The notes below the pieces were generated by a model. It worked only from the letters and a program-made list of their open reading frames with translations. It did no database searches and was not told where the DNA came from. From Verrucomicrobiaceae bacterium (lineage in GTDB: Bacteria > Verrucomicrobiota > Verrucomicrobiia > Verrucomicrobiales > Verrucomicrobiaceae): 37,769 bases of DNA. The position numbers and the translations under genes were made by a program. The stretch is taken from positions 1 through 37,769 of the forward strand of contig JAEUHJ010000033.1 in the NCBI GenBank assembly GCA_016795375.1, read 5' to 3'. Shown one piece after another: positions 10,601-19,301 of the stretch (within the stretch, counting starts at the first letter, position 1; every line of letters begins with the position of its first letter).

Positions 10601-10990
10601 TTTCTCCTTCAGCACGATCTCCTGCGGCCAGGCCGCGCCCGAGTCGATCCAACGTCGGATAAGTTCTGTTTCAGCGGTGGAGAGCGCGGGCTTCTTTTTC
10701 GGCATCTCCGGCTTCTCGCCCACGGCTTCCGCTACGATCATCGTGTGGAGTGGTGACTCGCCCGCCTTGCCCGGAACAATCGCCGGGCCGCTGTCGCCGC
10801 CTTTAAGCACGGATTCGAGCGTCTCCATGTTCAGCCCGCCTTTTGTGGTCACGTCGTTGTGGCATTCGATGCAGCTCCTCACCAGGATCGGCGCGACCTG
10901 CTCATGAAACAGCCGGGTCGTGTCGTTTTCCACGGCGGGTGCGGGCGGGATGCAGGCGAGTAGTGCCGCTGATATGATCAAACGAAACAT
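7643..10990 (-). CDS. PSCyt1-DUF1549-DUF1553 (PSD1) cytochrome-like protein with discoidin domain
   Basis: A 1115-residue exported protein with a signal peptide at about 1-19. A class-I haem motif CIECH (C40, C43, H44) lies in the PSCyt1 domain (about 25-125), with the downstream region ending near LIRRWIDSGAAWP. The DUF1549 (PSCyt2) domain follows (FIRRASFDLTGLPPTPEE, RHGERWARHWLDVVR) and contains a second CxxCH (CARCHDHKFDP). An insertion of several hundred residues includes a discoidin/F5-8C-like stretch (WLQIELP, VSPDGTAWKAV). The C-terminal DUF1553 (PSD1) domain has LARVMVNRLWHYHFG-like features (TARVMVNRLWHYHFGTG) and RRTSSTTPLQALNFLN. It is a periplasmic, probably haem-binding partner of the DUF1501 protein encoded 8 bases downstream. 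The discoidin module suggests carbohydrate binding. It is the first gene of the minus-strand operon. Confidence 0.92.
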   Translation of the reverse strand: MFRLIISAALLACIPPAPAVENDTTRLFHEQVAPILVRSCIECHNDVTTKGGLNMETLESVLKGGDSGPAIVPGKAGESPLHTMIVAEAVGEKPEMPKKKPALSTAETELIRRWIDSGAAWPQEIVLKEKPKGDVTHWSFQPPKVSKHSTLDAFITEKLKEKGLSMNPPADARTFIRRASFDLTGLPPTPEEAAAFEKEFIQDQTSSIQRLIDRLLASPRHGERWARHWLDVVRFAESHGFEMNRARPNAWPYRDYVIEAFNEDKPYDQFVREQIAGDQLGADAGTGFLVAGAWDQVKGQDPVLRANQRADEMHDLVSTTGSTFLGLTIGCARCHDHKFDPISQTEYFHMRAIFEGVQHGERELRPADAWERLRKAAGIRREVAAIDASLAKFQPKARLAKRVLVDDDLPPPTKPDAVGCVQIEQPANGKPVSYSPGTETGQASDPGDSTRLPNLGESYRYWTAEKDEAGKDFFSWNPCASGRQHIWLSWGAWTTHAKDARYILDLDGDTNTKGDQKEIAVVDQSNFADGSGAIPEQKRWSGFRFAGTHKLTAESIVILRGGKLGGPTVADAVLFETADDDKPDAQPHLRAPVTHLANRESFNAVKAKFVRFTIHATMGGQPCIDELEVFSAGRNVALAKNGAKVTASDVYHDGANPIHQIAHANDGLYGNARSWISKHPGRGWLQIELPHEETISSVVWSRDRGDVKQVRVYQDRLATDYMIEVSPDGTAWKAVASSADRLPADYRERIRDLPALSGVSNENRDEVKKHSVRRAALQKELKKLTMFPMAYLGRFEQPGPTFRLHRGDPMTPKEEVAPGALSQLGTKLEMTRGTPETERRMALAKWLTDPQNPLTARVMVNRLWHYHFGTGIVDTPSDLGFNGGKPTHPELLDWLAAEFIKSGWSMKEMHRLIMNSKAYRQSDAINDAALKADSGARLLWRFPPRRIEAESLRDTILTVSGVLDLTMGGPGFDLFEPNDNYVKVYQSKLEFGPETFRRMIYQSKPRVQLDDTFGAFDVPDAGQIAPRRTSSTTPLQALNFLNSSFAMQQAGLFAARLEKEAGHAPETQVRRAFQLACQRDPRADELAASTSLVSQHGLAMFCRALFNTSEFMTIY

Positions 10991-11078
10991 GCAGGAGGCA
11001 TACGCATGCCCCGCATCGTAGTTTGCGTAGGAAACACCGCGTTACTCGATGACGCGAGGATGGCCTTTTCGCCGGATA

Positions 11079-11855
11079 TCAGATGGTCATCGACGAATAG
11101 CCGCCATCCACGACCATCTCATGACCGGTGATGAAGGAACCGCCCGCTCCAGCGAGCAGCAGGGCTGCGGCGACGAGTTCGCGTGCCTCGCCGAAGCGAT
11201 TCATCGGCGTGTGGCCCATGATCTTGGCGACGCGGTCGGGCGTGAGCACTTTTTTGTTCTGCTCGGCGGGGAAGAAGCCGGGGACGAGCGTGTTCACGCG
11301 GATGTTCAGCGGGGCCCACTCGCGGGCGAGATTCTTGCTGAGGTTGTGCACCGCGCCTTTCGACATCGAGTAGGTGAACACGCGGCTGAGCGGCAGCAGG
11401 CCGGACATGGAGCCGAGATTGATGATGGAGGCGGGCACCTTGTTTTCGACGAAGTGCCTGCCGAACACCTGGCAGGCAAGGAAGGTAGCCTTGGTGTTGA
11501 TGTTCATGATGCGGTCGTATTCCTCCTCGGAAATGTCGAGGAAGGGCGTGGCGGAGTTCACCCCCGCGCCGTTGACGAGGATGTGGCAGCCGCCGGAGCG
11601 CTCCAGCACCTGGTCGAGAAGGATTTGCAGGTCGGCTTTGCGGCTGGCATCTGCGGAGAGGAAATAAGCCTGGCCGCCATTCGCCTGGATGGTTTCGAGG
11701 CGCTTGTCGGCCTTCGCCTGGTCCCGCCCCACGAGCACGACTTCCGCGCCGGCCATCGCGTAGCCTTCCGCGATCGCGCCGCAGAGTTCGCCAGTGCCGC
11801 CGATGACGACAGCGGTCTGACCTTGGAGGGAGAAAAGTTCAAAGATGGAGGACAT
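11079..11855 (-). CDS. SDR family NAD(P)-dependent oxidoreductase
   Basis: A 258-residue classical short-chain dehydrogenase/reductase of normal length. The nucleotide-binding loop is [11 protein letters not shown] (residues 19-29), a variant of TGxxxGxG in which the last Gly is displaced. The NNAG equivalent is NGAG at 95-98. The catalytic Ser is in the NLGSMSG region (S149/S151), and Tyr162 with Lys166 form YSMSK. The C-terminal [15 protein letters not shown] closes the substrate pocket as in the gluconate-5-dehydrogenase/3-ketoacyl-reductase group. Asp/Gly/Arg after beta2 (VGRDQ) hints at NADP, but this is weak. The sequence feel and the [19 protein letters not shown] stretch place it near sugar-acid oxidoreductases (gluconate or mannonate type). 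The substrate is not determined. It is a single gene with an 88-base gap to the PSD1 gene. Confidence 0.9.
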   Translation of the reverse strand: MSSIFELFSLQGQTAVVIGGTGELCGAIAEGYAMAGAEVVLVGRDQAKADKRLETIQANGGQAYFLSADASRKADLQILLDQVLERSGGCHILVNGAGVNSATPFLDISEEEYDRIMNINTKATFLACQVFGRHFVENKVPASIINLGSMSGLLPLSRVFTYSMSKGAVHNLSKNLAREWAPLNIRVNTLVPGFFPAEQNKKVLTPDRVAKIMGHTPMNRFGEARELVAAALLLAGAGGSFITGHEMVVDGGYSSMTI

Positions 11856-11937
11856 GAGGCGGGCATCTATGGCGTGACATTCCGCCGCCGCAAGCCGTCG
11901 CTCCCGCCACTTTCACCGCCTTGACGCCCCGCCTGCG

Positions 11938-12657
11938 GTGCTCTCTGATAGGTTCGTGCCATGGAGTCACATCTTCCTCTTCCTGGCCGGCGTGATCGTC
12001 GGCGCGGGCACGATTATCCTGTGGAAGGCGCTGGTCTTTGCCGCTGACCTGCGCGCCGCGCGGCATGCGCTGGCCAGCTACGTCTTTCCTGAATGCGGCA
12101 TGGCGGACGAGCAGGCCCGAAAGGCCGTGGAGGATTGTAAAAACCGCCTGCGCTGGCAGAAAAACCTCAACCCCGAATGGCTGCCGCCCCTGGTGGACGA
12201 GGTGCCGAAGCTCGTACGCGAGATCGCGGCGATTTATCATCCAGGAAAGCAGGACGCGCTGCTTGCGCCGGGGCTGAGCCAGTTTTCCCGCGCCGTGCAT
12301 CTCGCGGCGATGGATGTGGCGGACTTTTTGCAGACGCGCTCCATCGGCCGCCTGGTCGATGTCAGCGCCAGCACGGCGCTGAAGACCTGGGAGATGACGC
12401 ACAAGATCGCCACGCATGAGCGGATGCAGACGGCGAACAAGTGGTACAAGCGCCTGCTGCCCGTGTGGCAGGTGCTGCGGTTTAAATCGCCCGTCATGTG
12501 GGCCAGTGTGGCCGTCTCAAATGTCGCCGCGCGCACACTCCAGCCTGCGGTGATCGACATCATCGCCAAACGTGCCATCGACCTCTACAGCGGCCGTCTG
12601 GGCAAAGGCGCGGCTGCTGTGGCCGAACCTGGGCAGACTCCGCCGGGGGCCATGTGA
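11938..12657 (+). CDS. Membrane-anchored protein of unknown function
   Basis: A protein of up to 239 residues with a single N-terminal transmembrane helix (about HIFLFLAGVIVGAGTIILW) followed by a mostly helical cytoplasmic part. The frame opens with GTG at 11938; GTG 11956 is a second candidate. The nearby ATG at 11961 is out of frame. The stretch NLNPEWLPPLVDEVPKLVREIA followed by IYHP resembles the segment that precedes the nucleotide-binding domain in some bacterial HSR1/dynamin-like membrane GTPases. Here there is no P-loop, so it may be only the membrane-adaptor part of such a system. This comparison is from memory and uncertain. It lies between the SDR gene (divergent) and the DUF5069 gene (134 bases downstream). 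Confidence 0.7.
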   Translation: MLSDRFVPWSHIFLFLAGVIVGAGTIILWKALVFAADLRAARHALASYVFPECGMADEQARKAVEDCKNRLRWQKNLNPEWLPPLVDEVPKLVREIAAIYHPGKQDALLAPGLSQFSRAVHLAAMDVADFLQTRSIGRLVDVSASTALKTWEMTHKIATHERMQTANKWYKRLLPVWQVLRFKSPVMWASVAVSNVAARTLQPAVIDIIAKRAIDLYSGRLGKGAAAVAEPGQTPPGAM

Positions 12658-12791
12658 CGGAGTTTTTGCCTGGGTGGAGTCAGGAAAGGCGCATCCGGGT
12701 GTTTCTTCTTGCCGCTGCAAAGCGTAACCGTCAAAGTCCGCTTGGCCCGCCCGGCGGGCGTCATCCACGAAACTCCAAACCAACAACCATC

Positions 12792-13232
12792 ATGAGCCAG
12801 ATCGTTCCCCTCATCAGTTCCGGCATCGCCGGCCCCCTCGGTGTTCTTCATCTCCCCCGTCTTTGGCAAAAGGCATCCCTGGCTGCCGCTGGCAAGCTGC
12901 ATTCCGAGTATCCCGGCATCGGCTGCGGCTACGATCAGATGACGCTCGACGCGCTGGGCATCAAGATCGAGGACTTCAAGACGTTCATCGCCACAAAGCC
13001 GAGCTATCCGCAGACTGAGGCATGGATCAAGAAGCAGCCCGGCGTGAATCTGACGAAGGGCAACATCTACAAGCACAACCAGTCGATCATGGGCTACATC
13101 CACGGCGACGATGTGCGCAAAGGCATCCTGGCTGCCGACGGTCTGGCCGACGACGGCAGCGTGAATCCGGGCGCGGTCGATCTGAACAATCTCGACGACT
13201 GGCACATCTTCTGGGCGCAGGAGATCAAGTGA
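12792..13232 (+). CDS. DUF5069 domain-containing protein
   Basis: A 146-residue cytosolic protein. ATG 12792 is chosen: the open frame continues upstream to 12498, but that part is antisense-like and overlaps the preceding gene. The sequence has the DUF5069 look: an N-terminal GPLGVLHLPRLWQKASL, then SEYPGIGCGYDQMTLDALGI, then AWIKKQPGVNL and a C-terminal LNNLDDWHIFWAQ. DUF5069 proteins of about 140-160 residues are frequent in Verrucomicrobia, often in several copies, and have no established function. The gene is followed by a strong hairpin with a T-tract shared with the convergent kinase gene. No clear promoter or ribosome-binding site was seen in the 134-base upstream gap. Confidence 0.85.
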   Translation: MSQIVPLISSGIAGPLGVLHLPRLWQKASLAAAGKLHSEYPGIGCGYDQMTLDALGIKIEDFKTFIATKPSYPQTEAWIKKQPGVNLTKGNIYKHNQSIMGYIHGDDVRKGILAADGLADDGSVNPGAVDLNNLDDWHIFWAQEIK

Positions 13233-13260
13233 TCATGGACGCTTGAGATGGGCATTTTGG

Positions 13261-13297
13261 AACCCCCGTTCGTCGTGTGGCGGACGGGGGTTTCTTT
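13261..13297. terminator. Bidirectional rho-independent terminator
   Basis: Stem arms AACCCCCGTTCG (13261-13272) and CGGACGGGGGTT (13281-13292) pair with one G-T mismatch around an 8-base loop, and TTTCTTT follows. It lies in the 68-base gap between the convergent DUF5069 and kinase genes, so it can serve the plus-strand gene. In the other direction the tract preceding the stem (CATTTTGG on the plus strand) gives a weaker A/T run for the kinase transcript. Confidence 0.8.
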
Positions 13298-13300
13298 GGG

Positions 13301-15760
13301 TCAGATGCCGGCTTCCATCACCTTCATCCAGCGGGCGCGGAAGGTGCGGTTCTCTTCCATCAATTGCGCGGCGATGGTGGAAGAAAGTTGCGTGAGGCCG
13401 TTGAGGCGTGCGAAGGCGGCGATCGTTTCCTGACGACGGTAGTAGTCGGTGGAGTCGGTGACCTGCGCGCCGAATGCCTGGGCGATCTCGACGAGCGATT
13501 CCGGCGTGAGGCTGTCGAACGGGATCGAAAGAGCGCCGCGGTCGAGGGCGACGCTTACTTGCGTGCCTGCCGTGTTGCTGGTGATGCGGCCGGTCATCTG
13601 CCCGCCTTCGCGCCGCGAGATCGTCCCGGTCCAGCCTTTGATGCTGAGATCAGCGGCGAGCTGGCGCACGAATTCATGTGATTGCGTGTAGAGGTAGATG
13701 CGGCCGTCCAGGGCGGCGCGCACCTCCCTGGTTTCAAGGCGCGTCCCCGAGAGCATCTCAATGGCGCGTGAGTAATCGTAACCCTGCACGAGGGAGGGGA
13801 CGACCGTGTTGACCTCTGTGAGCAATTCAAGATCTGCCTGGCGGTGCTTTTTGCCCTCCACCATCTTGCGCTGCTGCTCATCGAGAGTGAGACGTTTGAT
13901 TTCACGCCTCAACTCTGACTGCCAGGCGGCGATCTCGTTGTGGAAGGAGCCATCGGTCTTGAGCTGCGTCCTCGTCCGTTCCACGTCCGCAAGCGAGGCC
14001 CGCAGTTCCTCGACTGTTCCGGACTTGCGCGGCTCCAGGGCGGCTTTCACGAGCTGGAAGTCGGTTTTGTAGTAGTCCACCAGCGCTTTATATCCAGTGA
14101 GCCAGTCAAGAGACGAGGTGGTGTCCGTGGACGGCTTGATCCGGCCTAGTTTTTCCTGAAACACGGCCAGTTCATCCGCGCCGAGTCGCGAGTCGCCGAA
14201 ATGCCATTCCGCCAGCGCATGGGCGAGGTAGCCGAGGACTTCCTCATTGTCCGTGCGGTAGCCGAGCGGGACTGTTGACGCGCTGAGCCCCAGGTCGTGC
14301 GTCATGCGTTCCTTGATCTTCGTGAAGAAGGGGGCCAGGTCGGCGAGCTCCGAGGCGGAGGTTGACAGCTTTGCGAACTGCTCCATCGCGGCGCTCCTCT
14401 TGTCACGCAGGTTGTTCTTGTCGCACATCTCGCAGAGCGCGGCGTTGAACCGTGCCCAGTTGCGTGTGGGCTGCGGGGTGTCGTCCGATCCGGCGAGCTT
14501 GATGAAATCTGTGCGTGACTCGCTGAACCTTTCCTCCTCCATCTCCTTGAGCGCCTCGGCGAAGCGCACGGAGACGGACTTTTTCGCATCGGCTTTGAGC
14601 GTCACTCCCGCGCCGGACAAGCCGCGTGCATCAGCGGCGGAAATCTGGATGGCAGTCCGGGTGGCGCGGCGTTCCCCCCCTTCGCGCAGCAGCCAGCCGA
14701 CGGCGTAGGCGAAGGTGATGGCGGCGGCCACTGCCGCGACGAGCTTCGCCCGGCGTGAAAAAAGCCGCCGGCGCACGCCGCCGCGATCCAGCAGCCCTTC
14801 GGCCAGACGCATTTCATCGACGACTTCGCCGTAATTCGCAAAACGATCCTCCGGGCGGAAGCTGAGCATGCCGTTGATCACATGTTCGGTGCGTGGCGAG
14901 AAGCGCAGGCCGGAATCACCAAGCACGACGCGTTTGCATTTGATGCGACGCAGATCCTCGATGGCATTGGTGTCCGCCTTGTGCGGCGGGCTGCCCGTCA
15001 TCGCGTGGTAGAGCGTCGCACCAAGGCTGAAGATGTCACTGCGGTAGTCTTCTTTGTTCTCGATGACCTTTTCGGGGGCGACGTAATAGGGGGTGGCCCA
15101 GATTTCACCTGATTGGTGGGTCTCTCGGTTCGCGAACAGCGCCAGCCCGAAGTCCACCACTTTTGCCGTTCCCGTTTCGGTGAACAGGATGTTCGCCGGC
15201 TTCACGTCGCGATGGATCAGGTTCAGATGCTGGGCGGCACGCAGCCCCTCGGCGACTTCTCTGCCAATGCGCAGGGCCTCGTCCTCCTTGAGATGACCTT
15301 CACGACGGATGCGCTGCTCCAGACTGCCGCCGCCGACGAGTTCCATGGCGATGTAGAAATAGCCCTGATCGTAGCCCACGGAATAGAGCTTGATCACGTT
15401 CGGGTGCGTCACGTTGGCCGTGATGTGGGCTTCCTGGCGGAATTGCTCCAGGCGCACCGCATCGCGGGAATACTGGCGGTTGAGGATTTTCAGCGCCACC
15501 CGGCGCCCGAGAGTCTCGTCCTCCGCCTCGAACACCCGGCTCATGCCGCCTTCGCCGATCTGGCGGACGATCATGAAATGGTCAAAGCGCCTCCGCACGC
15601 GCACCATCTGGCCACAAAAGGGGCACTTCAGCTTTGTGTATGGCTCCAACGACGTCACGTCGATCTGCTCCTGGCAAACAGGGCAGGTGCTCAGATAGGT
15701 CTGTTCGGGAACGGGGTTCAAAAGGGGGATTTCAGAGGAATCCTGGCGACATACCAGCAT
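13301..15760 (-). CDS. Transmembrane serine/threonine protein kinase with N-terminal zinc ribbon
   Basis: An 819-residue protein. A zinc ribbon is formed by CPVC (C26, C29) and CPFC (C46, C49). A complete Hanks-type kinase domain follows: Gly-loop IGEGGMSRVF (68-77), VALK lysine 91, Glu110 in helix C, catalytic loop HRDVKPAN (183-190), DFG (203-205) and APE (228-230). All key residues are present, so the enzyme should be active. After a basic stretch (RRRLFSRRAKL) one transmembrane helix spans about 340-357. The remaining about 460 residues are helical, then end in a small beta-rich unit (WTGTISRREGGQMTGRI, IPFDSLTPESL). The C-terminal part is presumably extracytoplasmic and may sense a ligand; I do not recognise it. 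It is divergent from rluA with only 10 bases between annotated starts, so promoters must lie within coding sequence or true starts are further in. Confidence 0.92.
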   Translation of the reverse strand: MLVCRQDSSEIPLLNPVPEQTYLSTCPVCQEQIDVTSLEPYTKLKCPFCGQMVRVRRRFDHFMIVRQIGEGGMSRVFEAEDETLGRRVALKILNRQYSRDAVRLEQFRQEAHITANVTHPNVIKLYSVGYDQGYFYIAMELVGGGSLEQRIRREGHLKEDEALRIGREVAEGLRAAQHLNLIHRDVKPANILFTETGTAKVVDFGLALFANRETHQSGEIWATPYYVAPEKVIENKEDYRSDIFSLGATLYHAMTGSPPHKADTNAIEDLRRIKCKRVVLGDSGLRFSPRTEHVINGMLSFRPEDRFANYGEVVDEMRLAEGLLDRGGVRRRLFSRRAKLVAAVAAAITFAYAVGWLLREGGERRATRTAIQISAADARGLSGAGVTLKADAKKSVSVRFAEALKEMEEERFSESRTDFIKLAGSDDTPQPTRNWARFNAALCEMCDKNNLRDKRSAAMEQFAKLSTSASELADLAPFFTKIKERMTHDLGLSASTVPLGYRTDNEEVLGYLAHALAEWHFGDSRLGADELAVFQEKLGRIKPSTDTTSSLDWLTGYKALVDYYKTDFQLVKAALEPRKSGTVEELRASLADVERTRTQLKTDGSFHNEIAAWQSELRREIKRLTLDEQQRKMVEGKKHRQADLELLTEVNTVVPSLVQGYDYSRAIEMLSGTRLETREVRAALDGRIYLYTQSHEFVRQLAADLSIKGWTGTISRREGGQMTGRITSNTAGTQVSVALDRGALSIPFDSLTPESLVEIAQAFGAQVTDSTDYYRRQETIAAFARLNGLTQLSSTIAAQLMEENRTFRARWMKVMEAGI

Positions 15761-15770
15761 CGCTTGGCAA

Positions 15771-16736
15771 ATGCCAGAAATTACAGATTGCCTGATTAAT
15801 TTGAATCATGACTATGTGGCCGTGGATTGGATCATCTGTGAAACCAGCGATATCGGCGAGCGTTTCGACAAGCACCTCGCCCGGCGTTTGTCGGACCTGT
15901 CGCGCTCACGTTTGCAAGATCTCATCAAAGACGGCCATGCCACCCTGAACGGCAAACCCGCCAAGGTCGGCACCGCCTTGAAGCACGGTGACAGCATCTG
16001 TATCACCATCCCGGAGGTGACTCCGGTCGAGATCAAGGCGCAGGACATTCCGCTGACGATATTGCATGAGGATTCCGACATCGCCGTGTTGGACAAGCCG
16101 CCCGGCCTCGTGGTGCATCCGGCGGAGGGAAATCCCGATGGCACCCTCGTCAACGCCCTCCTCCATCATATCGACGACCTCAGCGGCATCGGCGGCGAGT
16201 TGCGCCCAGGCATCGTCCACCGCCTCGACAAGGACACCAGCGGCTGCATCGTCATCGCGAAAAACGACATGGCGCATCGTCGTCTCGCCGATGCCTTCTC
16301 CGAGCGCCGCCTCACCAAAATCTACCTCGCCGCCGTCAACGGTGTCCCGCGTGAGCAAGGTGGTCGCATCCAGAACTACATCGGCCGCCACGCCGTCGAT
16401 CGTAAACGCATGACAATCTCGCTCGACGGCTCCGGCAAGGAGGCCGTCACCGAATGGGAAATCCTCTCCACCCATCAAGGTTGCGCTCTCATCCAATGCC
16501 GCCTGCTCACCGGCCGCACGCACCAGATCCGCGTCCACATGAAGGAGGCTCTGCAATGCCCCATCCTCGGCGATCCCATCTATGGCCATCCGTCACGCCA
16601 GCGCGTCCACACGCCCCGCCTCATGCTCCACGCCTGGAGACTCGCCTTCAACCACCCCATCCACGATCAACCGCTGTCTTTTGAAGCCAAAGTGCCCTCC
16701 GAATTCGAACCGTGGATGAACGCCATCCCGCAATAA
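15771..16736 (+). CDS. RluA family 23S rRNA-type pseudouridine synthase
   Basis: A 321-residue protein. An N-terminal S4 RNA-binding domain (about 28-80; RLSDLSRSRLQDLIKDGHA) is followed by the RluA/RluD catalytic domain: LDKPPGLVVHPAEG, the active-site motif HRLDKDTSG (150-158, catalytic Asp153) and GRTHQIRVH. Enzymes of this type convert uridines in 23S rRNA to pseudouridine; RluD-like enzymes with an S4 domain modify helix 69. Which site is modified here cannot be told. ATG 15771 gives about 25 residues ahead of the S4 domain. GTG at 15816 or 15822 are plausible later starts and would leave more room for a promoter, since the kinase gene starts 10 bases away on the other strand. The ArsC/Spx-like gene follows after 8 bases. 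Confidence 0.92.
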   Translation: MPEITDCLINLNHDYVAVDWIICETSDIGERFDKHLARRLSDLSRSRLQDLIKDGHATLNGKPAKVGTALKHGDSICITIPEVTPVEIKAQDIPLTILHEDSDIAVLDKPPGLVVHPAEGNPDGTLVNALLHHIDDLSGIGGELRPGIVHRLDKDTSGCIVIAKNDMAHRRLADAFSERRLTKIYLAAVNGVPREQGGRIQNYIGRHAVDRKRMTISLDGSGKEAVTEWEILSTHQGCALIQCRLLTGRTHQIRVHMKEALQCPILGDPIYGHPSRQRVHTPRLMLHAWRLAFNHPIHDQPLSFEAKVPSEFEPWMNAIPQ

Positions 16737-16744
16737 CACACACC

Positions 16745-17104
16745 ATGCTCAAGTTCTACCACTACTCCGGCTGCTCCACCTGCAAGAACGCCATCAAATG
16801 GCTCAAAACGCACGACATCGCCTTTGATCCCATCGCCATCCGCGAAAAGCCGCCGTCCATCTCTGAATTGACGGCCATGCTCGCCGCTCACCACGGCGAT
16901 CTGCGCCGCCTTTTCAACACCTCCGGCCAGGACTATCGCAACCTCCGACTCAAGGATAAACTGCCCGCCATGAGCATCGACGCCGCGCTCAAGCTCCTCT
17001 CCGAAAATGGCAATCTCGTGAAACGCCCCTTCGCCATCGACGCGAAAAACAAAATCCACCTCGTAGGCTTCAAGGAGGCCGAGTGGAAAATCGCATTGCC
17101 CTGA
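16745..17104 (+). CDS. ArsC/Spx family thioredoxin-fold protein
   Basis: A 119-residue protein. ATG 16745 is preferred over the in-frame ATG 16712, which lies inside rluA; 16745 places the beta-strand LKFYHYSGC directly at the N-terminus as in the family. The redox motif is CSTC (C10, C13) followed by KNAIKWL. The remaining pattern (IREKPPSISEL, LFNTSGQDYRNL, LKLLSENGNLVKRPF) is that of the ArsC/Spx/YffB family. The CxxC and the absence of the ArsC Arg triad in obvious form argue for an Spx/MgsR-YffB-like protein rather than a dedicated arsenate reductase. No ars genes are nearby. It sits 8 bases after rluA and probably shares its transcript. Confidence 0.88.
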   Translation: MLKFYHYSGCSTCKNAIKWLKTHDIAFDPIAIREKPPSISELTAMLAAHHGDLRRLFNTSGQDYRNLRLKDKLPAMSIDAALKLLSENGNLVKRPFAIDAKNKIHLVGFKEAEWKIALP

Positions 17105-17183
17105 CGTGCTGCACGCAGGGGCGTGACTGCCAGGGACCCTCCGCCGCCCTTGCCATCGCGCCACCGGGCGCTATATCGCCCGC

Positions 17184-17561
17184 ATGTTCAAAACCGGCCA
17201 GCAGGTCGTCTGCATCGATGACCAATTCGATCCCTGGGTTTACGACCTTTACAAGTCGCTGCCCAAAAAGGATCAAATCTACACCGTGCGTGCGCTGCGG
17301 GCCGGGCGCTCGAACCCGAAGTTCACCGTCAATGACGATGCCGAGATCAAGCTGGCCGACGCGCAGTTCGACATCCTCCTCCTTCTCAAGGAGCTCCACA
17401 ATCCCGACGATCCGCACTCCAGTGTGAAGCAGGAGCTCGGCTTCCGTTCCGAACGCTTCGCGCCGCTCCTTGAACAAACCGAGGAAGAAGAGGAAGCCGA
17501 ACTCATCGGCGTCGGCCACAGCGAGAAATCCTGGGAGCCAGAGCCCGCTTGGTCAAAGTAG
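17184..17561 (+). CDS. Small protein of unknown function
   Basis: A 125-residue soluble protein that I do not recognise. The N-terminal half starts FKTGQQVVCIDDQFDPW, continues LPKKDQIYTVRAL and reads like a small beta-barrel (SH3/KOW-like) fold, a pattern also seen in small phage-type proteins. The second half is acidic (EQTEEEEEAELIG). A short palindrome GGGCGCTATATCGCCC (17166-17181) lies directly before the ATG and could be an operator or mask the ribosome-binding site. Base composition matches the neighbours and coding bias is normal, so the gene is believable. It lies between the ArsC-like gene and moxR. Confidence 0.72.
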   Translation: MFKTGQQVVCIDDQFDPWVYDLYKSLPKKDQIYTVRALRAGRSNPKFTVNDDAEIKLADAQFDILLLLKELHNPDDPHSSVKQELGFRSERFAPLLEQTEEEEEAELIGVGHSEKSWEPEPAWSK

Positions 17562-17643
17562 CTCCGAGTCCAGTTCGCGCTCGCAATCCACGTTGCGTTG
17601 AAAACTCGGCATCGTCGGCTCTGTTTGATACGCCACCTATCTC

Positions 17644-18651
<1,008 letters not shown>

Positions 18652-18656
18652 AGCTC

Positions 18657-19292
18657 ATGGCACACTCAAGAACAAAGAATGTGTGTTTGAGTGAGAATCT
18701 TCGTAAAGCTGCGGATTCTCTTATGCTTAGATTGGAGGTATGTGGCCAAACTCCACCTCCGCAAACGTTATACGCAGACTGGGAACCTCTCTTGGACTTT
18801 TATGAAGGAGCATTTCCTGCTGAATATGTGCAGTTGATGGTTTCATACCCCTTCGATTTCGTTCGGTTGGACTACACATGTTTAAACCAAGACAGGGAGT
18901 ATCCTGAGTACATGAATGCGGTCTTTGGTTTTAGAAGTGTCGCTACGATGTTCAAGACCTTCCCATGGAAAGGGTTTGATGATGAGATAAAAGCTTTTGG
19001 TCTCGTTCCAATCGGAGAAGGCGAAGATGGTGATTTCTGGGTTGTTCGCGCTAGCGAAGGTTTAAATGGACCTGTGTATCATGTCGAGCACACGGCATGG
19101 GGCCCTGGCATTCCAACATTCGAAAATGGGCTGACATGTGCAGCGCTTTCTTTCCCTCATTTGTTGTGTGGACTATCACTGAGACGTTTTGGCATTCTCC
19201 AAAACCATCACACGGAATTGACGCAAGATTACACTGTGAATTCAGGAATTTTCAGCGGCTTTCCGTCAACTCACCGAGTCTACGATTTCTAA
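18657..19292 (+). CDS. Unknown protein inserted in the moxR-DUF58 operon
   Basis: A 211-residue protein. The frame is open from 18432, but ATG 18657 follows the moxR stop by 5 bases and marks where codon use changes. The gene is clearly richer in A/T than moxR and DUF58 on either side, and its codons include many AT-ending ones. The protein is soluble. A Trp-containing N-terminal stretch (YADWEPLLDFYEGAFPAEYVQLMVSYP is its general character: W, LL, FP, EY) vaguely recalls SUKH/SMI1-KNR4 immunity proteins, but the match is weak and I do not assign it. The middle has aromatic-rich stretches (PWKGFDDEIKAFGLVPIG, DFWVVRASEG). It ends 9 bases before the DUF58 ATG, so the operon remains readable. 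It was probably acquired horizontally. Confidence 0.75.
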   Translation: MAHSRTKNVCLSENLRKAADSLMLRLEVCGQTPPPQTLYADWEPLLDFYEGAFPAEYVQLMVSYPFDFVRLDYTCLNQDREYPEYMNAVFGFRSVATMFKTFPWKGFDDEIKAFGLVPIGEGEDGDFWVVRASEGLNGPVYHVEHTAWGPGIPTFENGLTCAALSFPHLLCGLSLRRFGILQNHHTELTQDYTVNSGIFSGFPSTHRVYDF

Positions 19293-19301
19293 AGTAGTTG
19301 C

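Noticed and set aside
9980..10756. 258-residue plus-strand frame opposite the PSD1 protein
   Set aside because: Shadow caused by GC bias; the minus strand encodes the CIECH and DUF1549 motifs.
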